Of a stretch of DNA of 61,420 bases, positions 51,436-60,042 are shown piece after piece. The stretch covers positions 1 through 61,420 of the forward strand of contig CANQPP010000010.1 of NCBI GenBank assembly GCA_947625765.1. Direction: 5' to 3'. The notes under the pieces are model-generated. The model saw only the letters and a list, made by a program, of their open reading frames with translations. It had not been told where the DNA came from and did not search any database. Both the position numbers and the translations under genes were made by a program. Origin of the DNA: an uncultured Clostridia bacterium. Its GTDB lineage: Bacteria > Bacillota > Clostridia > Christensenellales > UBA1750. How positions within the stretch are numbered: position 1 is the stretch's first letter; every line of letters starts with the position of its first letter.

Positions 51436-51452
51436 GTTTAGAAATCCTAAAC
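51436..51452. promoter_or_regulatory. palindrome, candidate XRE-cupin operator
   Basis: GTTTAG-AAATC-CTAAAC is a perfect 6-bp inverted repeat with a 5-base centre. It lies about where the -35 of a minus-strand promoter with -10 TACTAT would fall, a place suited to repression. Confidence 0.4.
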
Positions 51453-51532
51453 AGCCGTCAATGGCCATTGAACCATATTTCCTCTTTGCTGTCAAGGGGG
51501 TTTCTCAATCTTTCCCTGAATTTTTCACAAAC

Positions 51533-51539
51533 TGTCGAA
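51533..51539 (+). promoter_or_regulatory. upstream Spo0A box of spoIIE
   Basis: TGTCGAA, an exact Spo0A box, 46 bases before the second box in the promoter. A near-match TGTCGGA lies between them at 51553-51559. Confidence 0.6.
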
Positions 51540-51584
51540 AGCGGGGGAGCCCTGTCGGAAAGAGGACGGGGACAGAGACGCCGC

Positions 51585-51618
51585 TTCGACAACCAAAGCG
51601 CCGCCATCGTGTTACCAT
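51585..51618 (+). promoter_or_regulatory. Spo0A-dependent spoIIE promoter with 21-bp spacer
   Basis: TTCGACA (51585-51591) is an exact Spo0A box on the opposite strand and overlaps the -35-like TCGACA. After a 21-base spacer comes TACCAT (51613-51618). The Bacillus spoIIE and spoIIG promoters are sigma-A promoters with the same abnormal 21-22 bp spacing and Spo0A boxes at the -35. Confidence 0.65.
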
Positions 51619-51660
51619 AGGGCATACCTGCAGGAAAGGCACGGAGGCGGAGGGGAAGAA

Positions 51661-53766
51661 ATGAACGAAAAGACGATCAAGACGCAGCGGCGGAGCTATG
51701 TCTGGAGCCTGCGCAGGCGGGACAAGCGGGCCTGGAGCCAGGCTGTGGCCGGGGAAGCGGAGGGCCTGCGCTGGCGGGAGATGCTGCGTCAGCTGCCCTT
51801 CCTGCCCCTGTGCCTGCTCTGCTCCATGGGCAGGATGCAGGGCGGCGCCTCGCCCTTCGGCATGGGCCTGCTGGCCGGCTGGCTGATGGCGGGCCGCAGC
51901 CCCCTTCCCGCTGTGCTGGGCTGTGCGGCGGGGGCTGCGCTCGGCGGCAGCTGGGACCAGGCGGCGTGCATCCTGCTGTTTTTCCTGCTGCACCAGGGGC
52001 TGGCGATGATGAAGGTCAGGCCCGGGGAGCTTACGCTCATGCTCCTCTGCGGCCTCTGCGCTTTTCTGCCCGTCTTTGCCGCGGAGAGCATCTACGCCGT
52101 GGTGACGGCCGCGCTGTCAGCCCTTGCGTCCATGCTGCTGGCCGTGCTCTTTGCGGGGGTGCTGAAGGTCCGCTGGCGGCAGCGGGAGAGCCTGTCCCTG
52201 GAGGAGCTCTGCGGCGCGGCCCTGCTGCTGGGCGCGCTGCTGCTTGGGATGAAGCCCTGGCTGATCCGGGGCGTCTCGCCCGCACTGCTTTTGTACCTGT
52301 TCGTGCTGCTTGTAGGCGGGTACCTGGGCGGCCCCGGCGCGGGCGCGGCTTTGGGCGTATCGCTGGGGATGTTGGCGGCCCTGGGCGAGCCCGCGCAGCC
52401 CTTCCTCGTGGGCGGCATGGCACTCTGCGGCCTGCTGTGCGGGTTGTTCGGGGCCTACGGCCGCTTCCCGGCGGCGCTGGGGCTGTGCCTGGGCGGGACG
52501 CTGTCCGCCGCCCTCAGCGAGAGCTGGTTCGCCCCGGCCATGTGGATGCAGGCGGGCGGGGCGTGCCTTCTGTTCCTGCTGCTGCCGGGCAGGCTGCTCC
52601 GCTACCTGCGGATCAGGGTGAACCGGGACGCCTTCGCCCGCCGGACGGAGGCGGACATGCAGAACGAGGCCCGGCAGGAAGTGCGCGCCCATCTGGAGGG
52701 CTATGCGGCCCTGTACGAGAACATGGGGGCGATCCTGCGCCGCCGCTCGGGCGGGCGGCAGTACGCGGCCATGGCCCGGGCGCTGTCCGGCATGGCGGAC
52801 GCGCTGCGGCGGCCCGTGGAGACGGACGGGGAGCTGGCCTCCGCCTGCGCCCTGGCGCTGGACAAGGCGCGCCTGCCGGTGCTGAAGGTCCGCGCCTGGC
52901 GGGAGGGCGGCCAGCTGCGGCTGCGCCTGCGCTTCCGCAGACGGGCGGGCAGGGAGCAGCGGGAGGAGGCCGTCCGCGTCTGCGCCGCCGCCGCGGGCAC
53001 GCCCCTGCGCTTGCAGCCGGGCAGGACCTGCCCGGAGGACGAGCTGCTCTTAGGTCCCGCCAGCCGCTTCCAGCTGCTGGTGGGCGCGTACCGCCTGGCG
53101 GGGGAGGAGGGCGAGCCCTGCGGGGACAACCACGTCTTTCGGGAGCTGCCGGACGACAGCTACATGCTGGCCATCTCCGACGGCATGGGCCAGGGCGCGC
53201 GGGCGGCGGAGGAATCCCGGGCGGCGGTGGAGCTGCTGGAGGACTACCTCTGCGCGGGCTTCGAGCCCCAGGCGGCGGTGCTGGGCGTCAACGACCTGCT
53301 GCTCAAGCGGGAAAAGGGCGAGATGTTCGCCACCATGGACTTGAGCCTCATAGACCTCACCACCGGGCGGCTGCGCTCCAGCAAGATCGGCGCCGCGCAG
53401 AGCTACATCCGCCGGGGCCGGGAGCTGATCCGCTTAAGCGGCGGCGCGCTGCCCATGGGCATCGTGGAGATGGTCTCCCCGTTCGAGGGGGAAACGCAGC
53501 TCATGGACGGCGACGTGCTGGTGATGGTCTCCGACGGCGTGGCGGACGCGGGCGACGAGGGGCCGGGCTGGCTGGAGAAGGAGATCGGCCTGTCACTGCC
53601 CCGGGAGCCCCAAGCGGCGGCCAGGGCGCTGGTGGAGAGCGCGGAGAGGCGGGCGCGGACGCCGGACGACCGCACGGCGCTGGTGGCAAGGGTCCTGTGC
53701 CGGGGCGGCGCGGGGGCCGAGACGGCCGAAAACCAAAGCGCTTCCATACTGAAAAACGCGGGGTGA
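51661..53766 (+). CDS. spoIIE: stage II sporulation protein E (PP2C phosphatase)
   Basis: A 701-aa membrane phosphatase. About ten hydrophobic segments occupy residues 45-320, a linker region follows, and a PPM/PP2C domain lies at about 480-690 with metal-binding ISDGMGQG and VSDGVADAG. In Bacillus SpoIIE dephosphorylates SpoIIAA to activate sigma-F in the forespore and localises with FtsZ at the polar septum. GGAGGGG is upstream of the ATG. The Spo0A-type promoter upstream supports a functional sporulation pathway. Confidence 0.94.
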   Translation: MNEKTIKTQRRSYVWSLRRRDKRAWSQAVAGEAEGLRWREMLRQLPFLPLCLLCSMGRMQGGASPFGMGLLAGWLMAGRSPLPAVLGCAAGAALGGSWDQAACILLFFLLHQGLAMMKVRPGELTLMLLCGLCAFLPVFAAESIYAVVTAALSALASMLLAVLFAGVLKVRWRQRESLSLEELCGAALLLGALLLGMKPWLIRGVSPALLLYLFVLLVGGYLGGPGAGAALGVSLGMLAALGEPAQPFLVGGMALCGLLCGLFGAYGRFPAALGLCLGGTLSAALSESWFAPAMWMQAGGACLLFLLLPGRLLRYLRIRVNRDAFARRTEADMQNEARQEVRAHLEGYAALYENMGAILRRRSGGRQYAAMARALSGMADALRRPVETDGELASACALALDKARLPVLKVRAWREGGQLRLRLRFRRRAGREQREEAVRVCAAAAGTPLRLQPGRTCPEDELLLGPASRFQLLVGAYRLAGEEGEPCGDNHVFRELPDDSYMLAISDGMGQGARAAEESRAAVELLEDYLCAGFEPQAAVLGVNDLLLKREKGEMFATMDLSLIDLTTGRLRSSKIGAAQSYIRRGRELIRLSGGALPMGIVEMVSPFEGETQLMDGDVLVMVSDGVADAGDEGPGWLEKEIGLSLPREPQAAARALVESAERRARTPDDRTALVARVLCRGGAGAETAENQSASILKNAG

Positions 53767-53907
53767 AAGCGGCGAAGGCGGCGCGGTGGGACGGCTCCTT
53801 CTTCTAATGAATAAAGGAGGAAGGCGTTCCGTAAAGCGCGAGCGGGGCATTTTCTGAAAAAAGCGGATAAAAACAGCGGAAGGGCCGTCCCTTTTCAGGA
53901 AATTTTC

Positions 53908-53936
53908 TTGCATTTTTCGCTTGAGTTGGATATACT
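53908..53936 (+). promoter_or_regulatory. promoter of the SRP RNA gene
   Basis: TTGCAT (53908-53913), 17-base spacer, TATACT (53931-53936). Confidence 0.75.
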
Positions 53937-53942
53937 GGAAGC

Positions 53943-54135
53943 CGGGTCAAGGGCTGCGCCGCCGGCGCGGGCAGCCTGGGAGCGCACGATGAAGGGCGGG
54001 ACCTGCACAACGCCATGCTGTGAACCGTGTCAGGGCCGGAAGGCAGCAGCACTAAGCGGATGTTGGCGTGTGACGCAGGCAAGCCTGCCCGGAGCCGCTT
54101 TTCAGGCTGTCTTCGCGGGCCGCGCAGCCCTTTGA
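53943..54135 (+). ncRNA. ffs: signal recognition particle RNA
   Basis: The conserved SRP apical domain is unmistakable: GTGAACCGTGTCAGG (54020-54034), GGCCGGAAGGCAGCAGCAC and TAAGCGG through about 54059. The core hairpin is closed by GGGCGGG (53994-54000) with CCTGCCC (54084-54090). Further pairing extends it: CAGCCTG (53972-53978) with CAGGCTG (54103-54109), and GGGCTGCGC (53951-53959) with GCGCAGCCC (54122-54130). It is therefore either an extended form of about 190 nt or a core of about 100 nt with flanking pairs. It binds Ffh for co-translational targeting. Confidence 0.88.
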
Positions 54136-54162
54136 ATATACACGAACGGGGGGCGAAAAGCC

Positions 54163-54519
54163 GTGGCCGCCGCGATCCAGATGTTCATGGGCAAGAAGAA
54201 CTTCGACTGCCAGAAGGCCGAGCGCTGGTTCAAGGAGCGGCGCATCGCCGTGCAGGTCGTGGACCTGCAAAAGAAGCCCCTCTCCTGCCGGGAGTTCGAG
54301 TCCGTGGAGGCGGCGGTGGGGCTGGATGCAATGATCGAGAAGGACGGGCGCGCCTACAAGGAGAGCCCCTTGCGCTTTTCCGAGGATATCTCCTTTCAGC
54401 GGGGCATCCTCTTCGAGGACCAGCGCCTGCTCAAGACCCCCATCCTGCGCTGCGGCCGCAGGGCCAGCGTGGGCTTTAAGCCGGAAATATGGGAAGAATG
54501 GCTGCGGGAAAACGCATGA
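54163..54519 (+). CDS. ArsC/Spx-family thioredoxin-fold protein
   Basis: A 118-aa protein of the ArsC/YffB/Spx family. The N-terminal motif is GKKNFDCQKAERWFKERRI: the first position of the usual CxxC (the ArsC catalytic cysteine) is Asn, and only the second Cys remains. RAYKESPLRFSEDISFQRGILFED and KTPILRCGRRASVGFKPE are typical of the family. Arsenate reduction is therefore unlikely; the role is unknown. The GTG start has a GGGGGG site upstream; ATG 54181 would be too short. trxB follows closely. Confidence 0.8.
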   Translation: MAAAIQMFMGKKNFDCQKAERWFKERRIAVQVVDLQKKPLSCREFESVEAAVGLDAMIEKDGRAYKESPLRFSEDISFQRGILFEDQRLLKTPILRCGRRASVGFKPEIWEEWLRENA

Positions 54520-54555
54520 AGTTTCAACATGAGTCTGCAAGGAGATGCGCTGCGC

Positions 54556-55474
54556 ATGCTTGAGATCGCCATCGTCGGCGGCGGCCCCGCGGGCCTGACC
54601 GCCGGTCTATACGCCCGCAGGGCCGGGTGCAGCTGCGCCCTGTTCGAGGTCGGCTTCCCCGGCGGGCAGCAGGCCACCACCGACCGGGTGGAGAACTACC
54701 CCGGCTTCCCCGGCGGCGTGGGCGGGCCGGAGCTGTCCGCGGCCATGCAGGCCCAGGCGGAGGCCTTCGGGCTTGAGATCCGCTATGAGGCGGTGGAGCG
54801 TGTGGAGCTGGACGGCCCTATCAAGCGGCTCTACGGCCCCGGCGGCGTGACCGAGGCCCGCGCCGTGATCCTGGCCATGGGCGCCACGCCTAAGGCCCTG
54901 GGCGTGCCCGGCGAGGAGGCGTTCCGCGGCCGGGGCGTTTCCTACTGCGCCACCTGCGACGGGGCCTTCTACCGGGGAAAGGACGTGGCCGTGGTGGGCG
55001 GCGGGGACACCGCCGCGGAGGACGCGCTGTACCTCTCCCGCTTCGCCAAAACCGTGACGCTCCTCCACCGCCGGGATAAGCTGCGCGCGCTGTGCTCCCT
55101 CGCCGAGAGGCTGGAGCAGACGAGCAACGTTAAGATTATTTACAACGCCCAGACGCTTTCCATAGAAGGGGAGAATGCGGTAACGGGCCTTACATACCGC
55201 GACAAGATGAGCGGAGAGGATGCTCCCCGTGAGCGGCGTGTTCGTGGCCGTGGGGACCCAGCCCGGCAGCGGCCTTGTCCGGGGCCAGCTCGACACGGAT
55301 AAAAACGGCTATATTCTGGCGGGGGAGGACACCCGCTGCAGCCTGCCGCTGGTCTACGCGGCGGGCGATATACGGCAAAAGCCCCTTAAGCAGATCGTCT
55401 GCGCGGCCAGCGACGGCGCGGTGGCGGCGTCCATGGCCGTGCGGGACCTGGAGGCGGCGGAGGCCGCCCATTGA
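54556..55474 (+). pseudogene. trxB: thioredoxin reductase (flavoprotein), frameshifted
   Basis: NADPH-dependent reductase of the TrxB family. The first frame covers the FAD-binding GGGPAGLTAGLYARRAG, the redox pair CATC and the NADPH motif GGGDTAAEDAL. The conserved C-terminal part (MLPVSGVFVAVGTQPGSG... and YAAGDIRQKPLKQIV) lies in the next frame from 55220. Dropping one base near 55219 restores a continuous protein of about 305 aa. There is no slippery run at the site. Start ATG 54556 follows AAGGAG; ATG 54529 is also in frame. Confidence 0.88.
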
Positions 55475-55512
55475 CAGCTGAACACATCAAATAAATGGAG
55501 GATGGAGACACA

Positions 55513-56859
55513 GTGGCAAGAATGTTTGGAACGGACGGCGTCCGCGGGGTCGCCAACGCGGACCTGAGCGTGGAGCTGGCCTTGAAGCTGGGCCAGGCGG
55601 GCGCGCAGGTGCTGACCAGCGGCGCCCATCGGCCCACCGTCGTCGTGGGCCGCGACCCGCGCGCCTCCGGCGACATGCTCTCCGCGGCGCTGATCGCGGG
55701 GCTCTGCTCCGTGGGCGCGCGCGCCATCGACCTGGGCGTCATCACCACGCCCGCCGTGGCCATGCTGGTGCGCGACTACAAGGCGGACGCGGGCGTCATG
55801 ATCTCCGCCTCCCACAACCCCGCCGCGGACAACGGCATCAAGTTCTTCAACAAGGACGGCTACAAGCTCTCCGACGCGCTGGAGGACGAGATCGAGCGCA
55901 TCATCCGCAGCGGCGAGGAACTGCCCCGGCCCATCGGCGGGGAGCTGGGCCGTGTGGAGCGGGACGACAACGCCGTGCGCAGGTACATCGACCTGTTGAA
56001 GGGCAAGCTGTCCCTCGACCTGCGCGGCCTGCGCCTGGTGCTGGACTGCGCCAACGGCTCCGCCAGCGCCGTCGCGCCCACGCTGTTCCGGGAGCTGGGG
56101 GCCGACGTGACCGCCCTGCACGCAGAGCCAGACGGCCTTAACATCAACGACCGCTGCGGCTCCACGCACCCGGAGTCCCTGTGCGCGGCCGTGAAGGAGC
56201 TGGGCGCGGACCTGGGCCTTGCCTTCGACGGCGACGCGGACCGCCTGATCGCCGTGGACGAGAAGGGCGGCATCGTGGACGGCGACCACATGCTGGCCGC
56301 CTGCGGCGCGCACCTGCACAGGCAGGGCCGCCTGGCCGGCGGGGCCGTGGTGGCCACGGTGATGAGCAACATGGGGCTGGAGCTGGCCCTCAAGAAGCAG
56401 GGCATCGGCATGGAGCGCACCGCCGTGGGCGACCGCTACGTGCTGGAACGCATGCTGGAGACCGGCTGCGTGCTGGGCGGCGAGCAGTCCGGCCACGTGA
56501 TCTTCTTGGAGCACAATACCACCGGCGACGGCATCCTGACCGCGATGCAGCTGCTCTCCACCCTGCAGGAATCCGGCCGGACGCTGTCCGCGCTGGCGGG
56601 GGAGATGGAGGTGCTGCCCCAGGTGCTCATGAACGTGCGCGTGCAGCCGGAGAAGAAGCAGCTCTTCCAGAGCGATCGGGCGCTGGTGCAGGCGGTCGCG
56701 GACGCGGAAACGAGGCTGAACGGCGAGGGCCGCGTGCTTGTGCGCCCCTCGGGCACCGAGCCGCTCATCCGCGTGATGGTCGAGGGCCGCGACGGGGAAA
56801 AGACCGAGCGAATCGCCGCCGAGCTGGCCGCCCTGCTGGAGGAGCGGCTGGGGAAGTAG
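55513..56859 (+). CDS. glmM: phosphoglucosamine mutase
   Basis: Converts glucosamine 6-phosphate to glucosamine 1-phosphate for UDP-GlcNAc and cell-wall synthesis (448 aa). The active serine is Ser100 in ISASHNP, the metal-binding loop is FDGDADR, and the phosphate-binding C-terminal motif is RPSGTEPLIRVMVEG. The GTG start (VARMFGTDGVRG) is supported by GGAGGATGGAG. A bidirectional terminator follows. Confidence 0.97.
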   Translation: MARMFGTDGVRGVANADLSVELALKLGQAGAQVLTSGAHRPTVVVGRDPRASGDMLSAALIAGLCSVGARAIDLGVITTPAVAMLVRDYKADAGVMISASHNPAADNGIKFFNKDGYKLSDALEDEIERIIRSGEELPRPIGGELGRVERDDNAVRRYIDLLKGKLSLDLRGLRLVLDCANGSASAVAPTLFRELGADVTALHAEPDGLNINDRCGSTHPESLCAAVKELGADLGLAFDGDADRLIAVDEKGGIVDGDHMLAACGAHLHRQGRLAGGAVVATVMSNMGLELALKKQGIGMERTAVGDRYVLERMLETGCVLGGEQSGHVIFLEHNTTGDGILTAMQLLSTLQESGRTLSALAGEMEVLPQVLMNVRVQPEKKQLFQSDRALVQAVADAETRLNGEGRVLVRPSGTEPLIRVMVEGRDGEKTERIAAELAALLEERLGK

Positions 56860-56895
56860 CGCCGTTTCCCATCCAACGGGAAAAATCAAACACAG

Positions 56896-56938
56896 AAAAA
56901 ACGCTTCGGACGAGGACAAACCCGCCGGAGCGTTTTTT
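56896..56938 (+). terminator. bidirectional terminator between glmM and the methyltransferase gene
   Basis: AAAAAACGCT-T-CGG (56896-56909) pairs with CCG-G-AGCGTTTTTT (56925-56938). It has T-runs on both strands, so it serves both convergent genes. Confidence 0.88.
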
Positions 56939-56977
56939 GTATATAGAACATGTCGGTAACTTGCGCAGGGAGAGAGC

Positions 56978-57757
56978 TTAGGCGAGAGGCCGCCTGGCCA
57001 GCTCCAGGTCCATCGCATAGTGGACGGTCAGCGTGCCGCCGTGGCGCTCGATCGCGGCGCGGATACCATCGAACAGCCCCTGCCGGTCGGCGGGATCCAG
57101 ACGCAAGTGGTCGGGGTAGGTCCGCAGGAGCGCCATGTATTCCCCGGCGGTAAAGTCCTTCGCCGCGTGGTACAGCGCGGAATGTAGATCGGTGAAGCCG
57201 TAAAGGGCCGCCTTCTCCGCCAGCCGCTGCGCGTCTTGTCGGCCAAATTCCGCGGGGTAGCTCTCCTCGCACATGTACCTGCGGTAGAGCGCCTGTATCT
57301 CCTCCGCCAGCGCCGACCTTCCCCGATCCGGCCCGGCGTGGTAGGCGAAGCGGGCGAAGGCGCCGCCGGGCTTCAGTAGATCAAAGACCCGTTTGTACCC
57401 GTATGCCTCCGGGAGCCAGTGGAACGCCGTCGCCGCAAACACCAGGTCGAAGGCGCCGTCCGCCCCGTCGTACGCCTGCAGCGTCTGATTTAATAAGCAG
57501 AAATTTTTATACCCCCGAAAGCGCTCCCGGGCCAGCGCGGCGAGGTTTACTCCCGGCTCGAGGCCGACGAGCTGGCAGCCCGTGTCCAGAATGGGCCGCG
57601 ACGCCTTCCCGGTGCCCAGGCCGATCTCCAGCGCCCGGCTTTCCGGGCCGAGCGGCTGAAAGCGGAAAATGTCCTTATAGATTTCCCGCACGTACTCGGG
57701 ACGGCTGCGGTCGTAGTCCCGGGCCGCACTGTCGAAGGTGGTCTCAAAGGCGGTCAT
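56978..57757 (-). CDS. class I SAM-dependent methyltransferase
   Basis: A 259-aa methyltransferase. The SAM-binding motif is ALEIGLGTGKAS (about 43-54), followed by GLEPG (acidic loop) and FDLVFAATAFHWL. The region DYDRSRPEYV at the start is common in the methyltransferase 11 type of ubiquinone/trans-aconitate enzymes. The substrate is unknown. Start ATG 57757 follows GGAGGG. It lies 74 bp downstream of the EF-G-like gene. Confidence 0.85.
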   Translation of the reverse strand: MTAFETTFDSAARDYDRSRPEYVREIYKDIFRFQPLGPESRALEIGLGTGKASRPILDTGCQLVGLEPGVNLAALARERFRGYKNFCLLNQTLQAYDGADGAFDLVFAATAFHWLPEAYGYKRVFDLLKPGGAFARFAYHAGPDRGRSALAEEIQALYRRYMCEESYPAEFGRQDAQRLAEKAALYGFTDLHSALYHAAKDFTAGEYMALLRTYPDHLRLDPADRQGLFDGIRAAIERHGGTLTVHYAMDLELARRPLA

Positions 57758-57831
57758 GGTCCCTCCATAGATGATAAAAGAATCGCCGCGCGGATGTCTC
57801 ATCCGCGCGGCGCGTGTGGGTGTTGCAGGGC

Positions 57832-59919
57832 TTACTCCTCGTCGTCGTCCAGCTGGGCGTTGGCGATGATCTTGGCGGCCACCTGGGCGGGCACTTCCTC
57901 ATAGCGCACGAACTCCTTGACGAAGGAGCCGCGGGCCTGGGTCATGGCGCGCAGGTCGGTGGCGTACTTGAAGACCTCGGAGAGGGGGACCTCGGCGGTG
58001 ACCTTCTGGCCGCCTTCCACCTGGTCCATGCCCATGATGCGGCCGCGGCGGCGGTTCATATCGCCGATCACGTCGCCCATGTACTCGTCGGGCACGGTGA
58101 CCTCGAGCTTATAGACGGGCTCCAGCAGGCAGGGGGAAGCGTCCACGCACTTCTTGAGCGCCAGACGAGCGGCGGTCTTGAAGGCCATTTCGGAGGAGTC
58201 CACCGGGTGGTAGGAGCCGTCGAACAGCGTGGCGCGGATGTTCACCAGCGGATAGCCGGCGATGACGCCCTTGGGCAGGTTCTCGCGCAGGCCCTTTTCC
58301 ACGGAGGGGATGAAGTTGCGGGGCACGACACCGCCCACGACCTTATCCACGAACTCGAACTCGGCGCTGCCGTCCAGGATGGGCTCGAACTCGATCCAGC
58401 AGTGGCCGAACTGGCCGTGGCCGCCGGTCTGCTTCTTGTGGCGGCCTTCCGCCTTGATGGACTTCTTGATGGTCTCGCGGTAGGGGATCTTGGGATCCTG
58501 CAGGGTGCAGCTGACGCCGAACTTGGAGGCCATCTTGTTGACCAGCACGTCCAGGTGCATCTCGCCCTGGCCGGAGATGATGGTCTCGGTGGTGACGGGG
58601 TCCTTCTCGATGGTGAAGGAGGGGTCCTCCTCGGTCAGACGGGTGAGGGAGGAGTAGATCTTATCCTCGTCGCCCTTGTTCTTGGCGTACACGGCCATGG
58701 AGATGCAGGGCTGCGGGAACTCGGGGAAGGGATAGACGATGGGGTCGGAGGGCGCGCAGAGTGTATCGCCCGTGGCGGTGAACTGCAGCTTGGTCAGCAC
58801 GCCGATGTCGCCGGCGATCAGCTTATCCACGGAGATGAGCTTCTTGCCGCGCATCACGGAGACGCCGCCGGCCTTGCCGGCCTTGTCGTTGTTGGCGTTG
58901 ACGAAGGCGGTGTCCGAGGTCAGAGTGCCGGAATACACCTTGAGCAGGGAGATCTTGCCCACGAAGGGGTCGGCCAGGGTCTTGAACACCTGGGCGGAGA
59001 AGGGAGCGGAGGGATCCAGCGGCCTGGAGGTCTCGGAATCGTCCTTGGGGTTCTTGCCCACGGCCGCGCCTTTGGCCTCCGGGGAGGGGAACACGTCCAC
59101 GATGTAATCCAAAATCTTGGCAACGCCCAGGCAGGGGGCCGCCGCGCAGCAGAACACGGGGGTCACGTCGCCGTCGGCGATGCCCTTGGCCAGGCCCTTG
59201 AGCATGTCCTCGGCGGAGAGGGTGCCCTCCTCGAAGAACTTCTCCATCAGCTCGTCGTCCGCGCCGGCCGCGGCCTCGACCAGGCCTTCCATCAGCTCCT
59301 CGATGTGGTCCTTCATGGCCTGGGAGGTCTCGACCTCCTTGACCTCGCCCTTCTTGCCGGCGAACTGGTAGCTCTTGCCGGTGGTGGTGATGGTGTAGCC
59401 CACGAAGGCGCCCTTGTCCATGATGGGCAGCATCAGGGGGGCGAAGGACACGCCGGGGAAGGTCTCCTTCAGCTCGCCGAACACCTTGTCGAAGTTGGCA
59501 TTCTCGCGGTCCATGGAGTTGACGACCACGGCGCGGGGGATGTGCCGGGCGCCGGTGACGGCCATGGCCTTCTCGGTGCCCACGGCCACGCCGCTGACGG
59601 CGCCAACCAGCACCAGAGCGGCGTCCGCGACGGACAGGGGGCCGCCCATCTCGCCCACGAAATCAAAGTAGCCGGGAATATCGATCAGCGTGATTTTATG
59701 ATCATTCCATTCCAGAGGCGCGACCGCCGTAGAAATGGAGATGGTGCGCTTGATTTCTTCCGGATCGTAGTCCGTGGTGGCGGAGCCGTCCTCCACCCTG
59801 CCCATGCGGTCGATCGTACCGCTCGCATACAGGAAAGCCTCCGTCAGCGTGGTCTTCCCCTCGCCGCCGTGCCCCACGAGCGCGATGTTCCGCAGGTATT
59901 TTGCCTGATAGTCTTTCAT
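57832..59919 (-). CDS. elongation factor G-like GTPase
   Basis: A 695-aa translational GTPase with the five-domain EF-G layout. The P-loop is GHGGEGKTTL rather than the GHxDAGKTT of canonical EF-G; G3 is DIPGYFDF instead of DTPGHVDF, and G4 is NSMDRENA in place of NKMDR. These differences place it in the EF-G-like/FusA2 group found beside a canonical EF-G in many bacteria. It may act in ribosome recycling or stress, but that is not established here. GAGGAGG precedes the ATG. Confidence 0.9.
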   Translation of the reverse strand: MKDYQAKYLRNIALVGHGGEGKTTLTEAFLYASGTIDRMGRVEDGSATTDYDPEEIKRTISISTAVAPLEWNDHKITLIDIPGYFDFVGEMGGPLSVADAALVLVGAVSGVAVGTEKAMAVTGARHIPRAVVVNSMDRENANFDKVFGELKETFPGVSFAPLMLPIMDKGAFVGYTITTTGKSYQFAGKKGEVKEVETSQAMKDHIEELMEGLVEAAAGADDELMEKFFEEGTLSAEDMLKGLAKGIADGDVTPVFCCAAAPCLGVAKILDYIVDVFPSPEAKGAAVGKNPKDDSETSRPLDPSAPFSAQVFKTLADPFVGKISLLKVYSGTLTSDTAFVNANNDKAGKAGGVSVMRGKKLISVDKLIAGDIGVLTKLQFTATGDTLCAPSDPIVYPFPEFPQPCISMAVYAKNKGDEDKIYSSLTRLTEEDPSFTIEKDPVTTETIISGQGEMHLDVLVNKMASKFGVSCTLQDPKIPYRETIKKSIKAEGRHKKQTGGHGQFGHCWIEFEPILDGSAEFEFVDKVVGGVVPRNFIPSVEKGLRENLPKGVIAGYPLVNIRATLFDGSYHPVDSSEMAFKTAARLALKKCVDASPCLLEPVYKLEVTVPDEYMGDVIGDMNRRRGRIMGMDQVEGGQKVTAEVPLSEVFKYATDLRAMTQARGSFVKEFVRYEEVPAQVAAKIIANAQLDDDEE

Positions 59920-59969
59920 TGGGAATCCTCCTCGTTTGTAAACGTGAGACGGTATGCGCCTATAACTTC

Positions 59970-59999
59970 ATTTTAACATATAAGGGGTGGTTTTGAAAA
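59970..59999 (-). promoter_or_regulatory. candidate promoter of the EF-G-like gene
   Basis: On the minus strand: TTTTCA (59994-59999), 18-base spacer, TAAAAT (59970-59975). Confidence 0.4.
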
Positions 60000-60042
60000 G
60001 GGGTTTATTCGGAATAAACGTAAAGTTAATGACGATCTTTGC

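Larger units (their letters stand above)
51339..51660. other. divergent regulatory region between pot operon and spoIIE
   Basis: There is no gene in these 322 bases. The left part serves the pot operon (palindrome at 51436-51452; possible -10 TACTAT on the minus strand, 51422-51427). The right part holds the Spo0A boxes and promoter of spoIIE. Confidence 0.6.

Noticed and set aside
55205-55230. Programmed frameshift in trxB
   Set aside because: The site GCGGAGAGGATGC lacks a slippery sequence, and TrxB is translated conventionally elsewhere.
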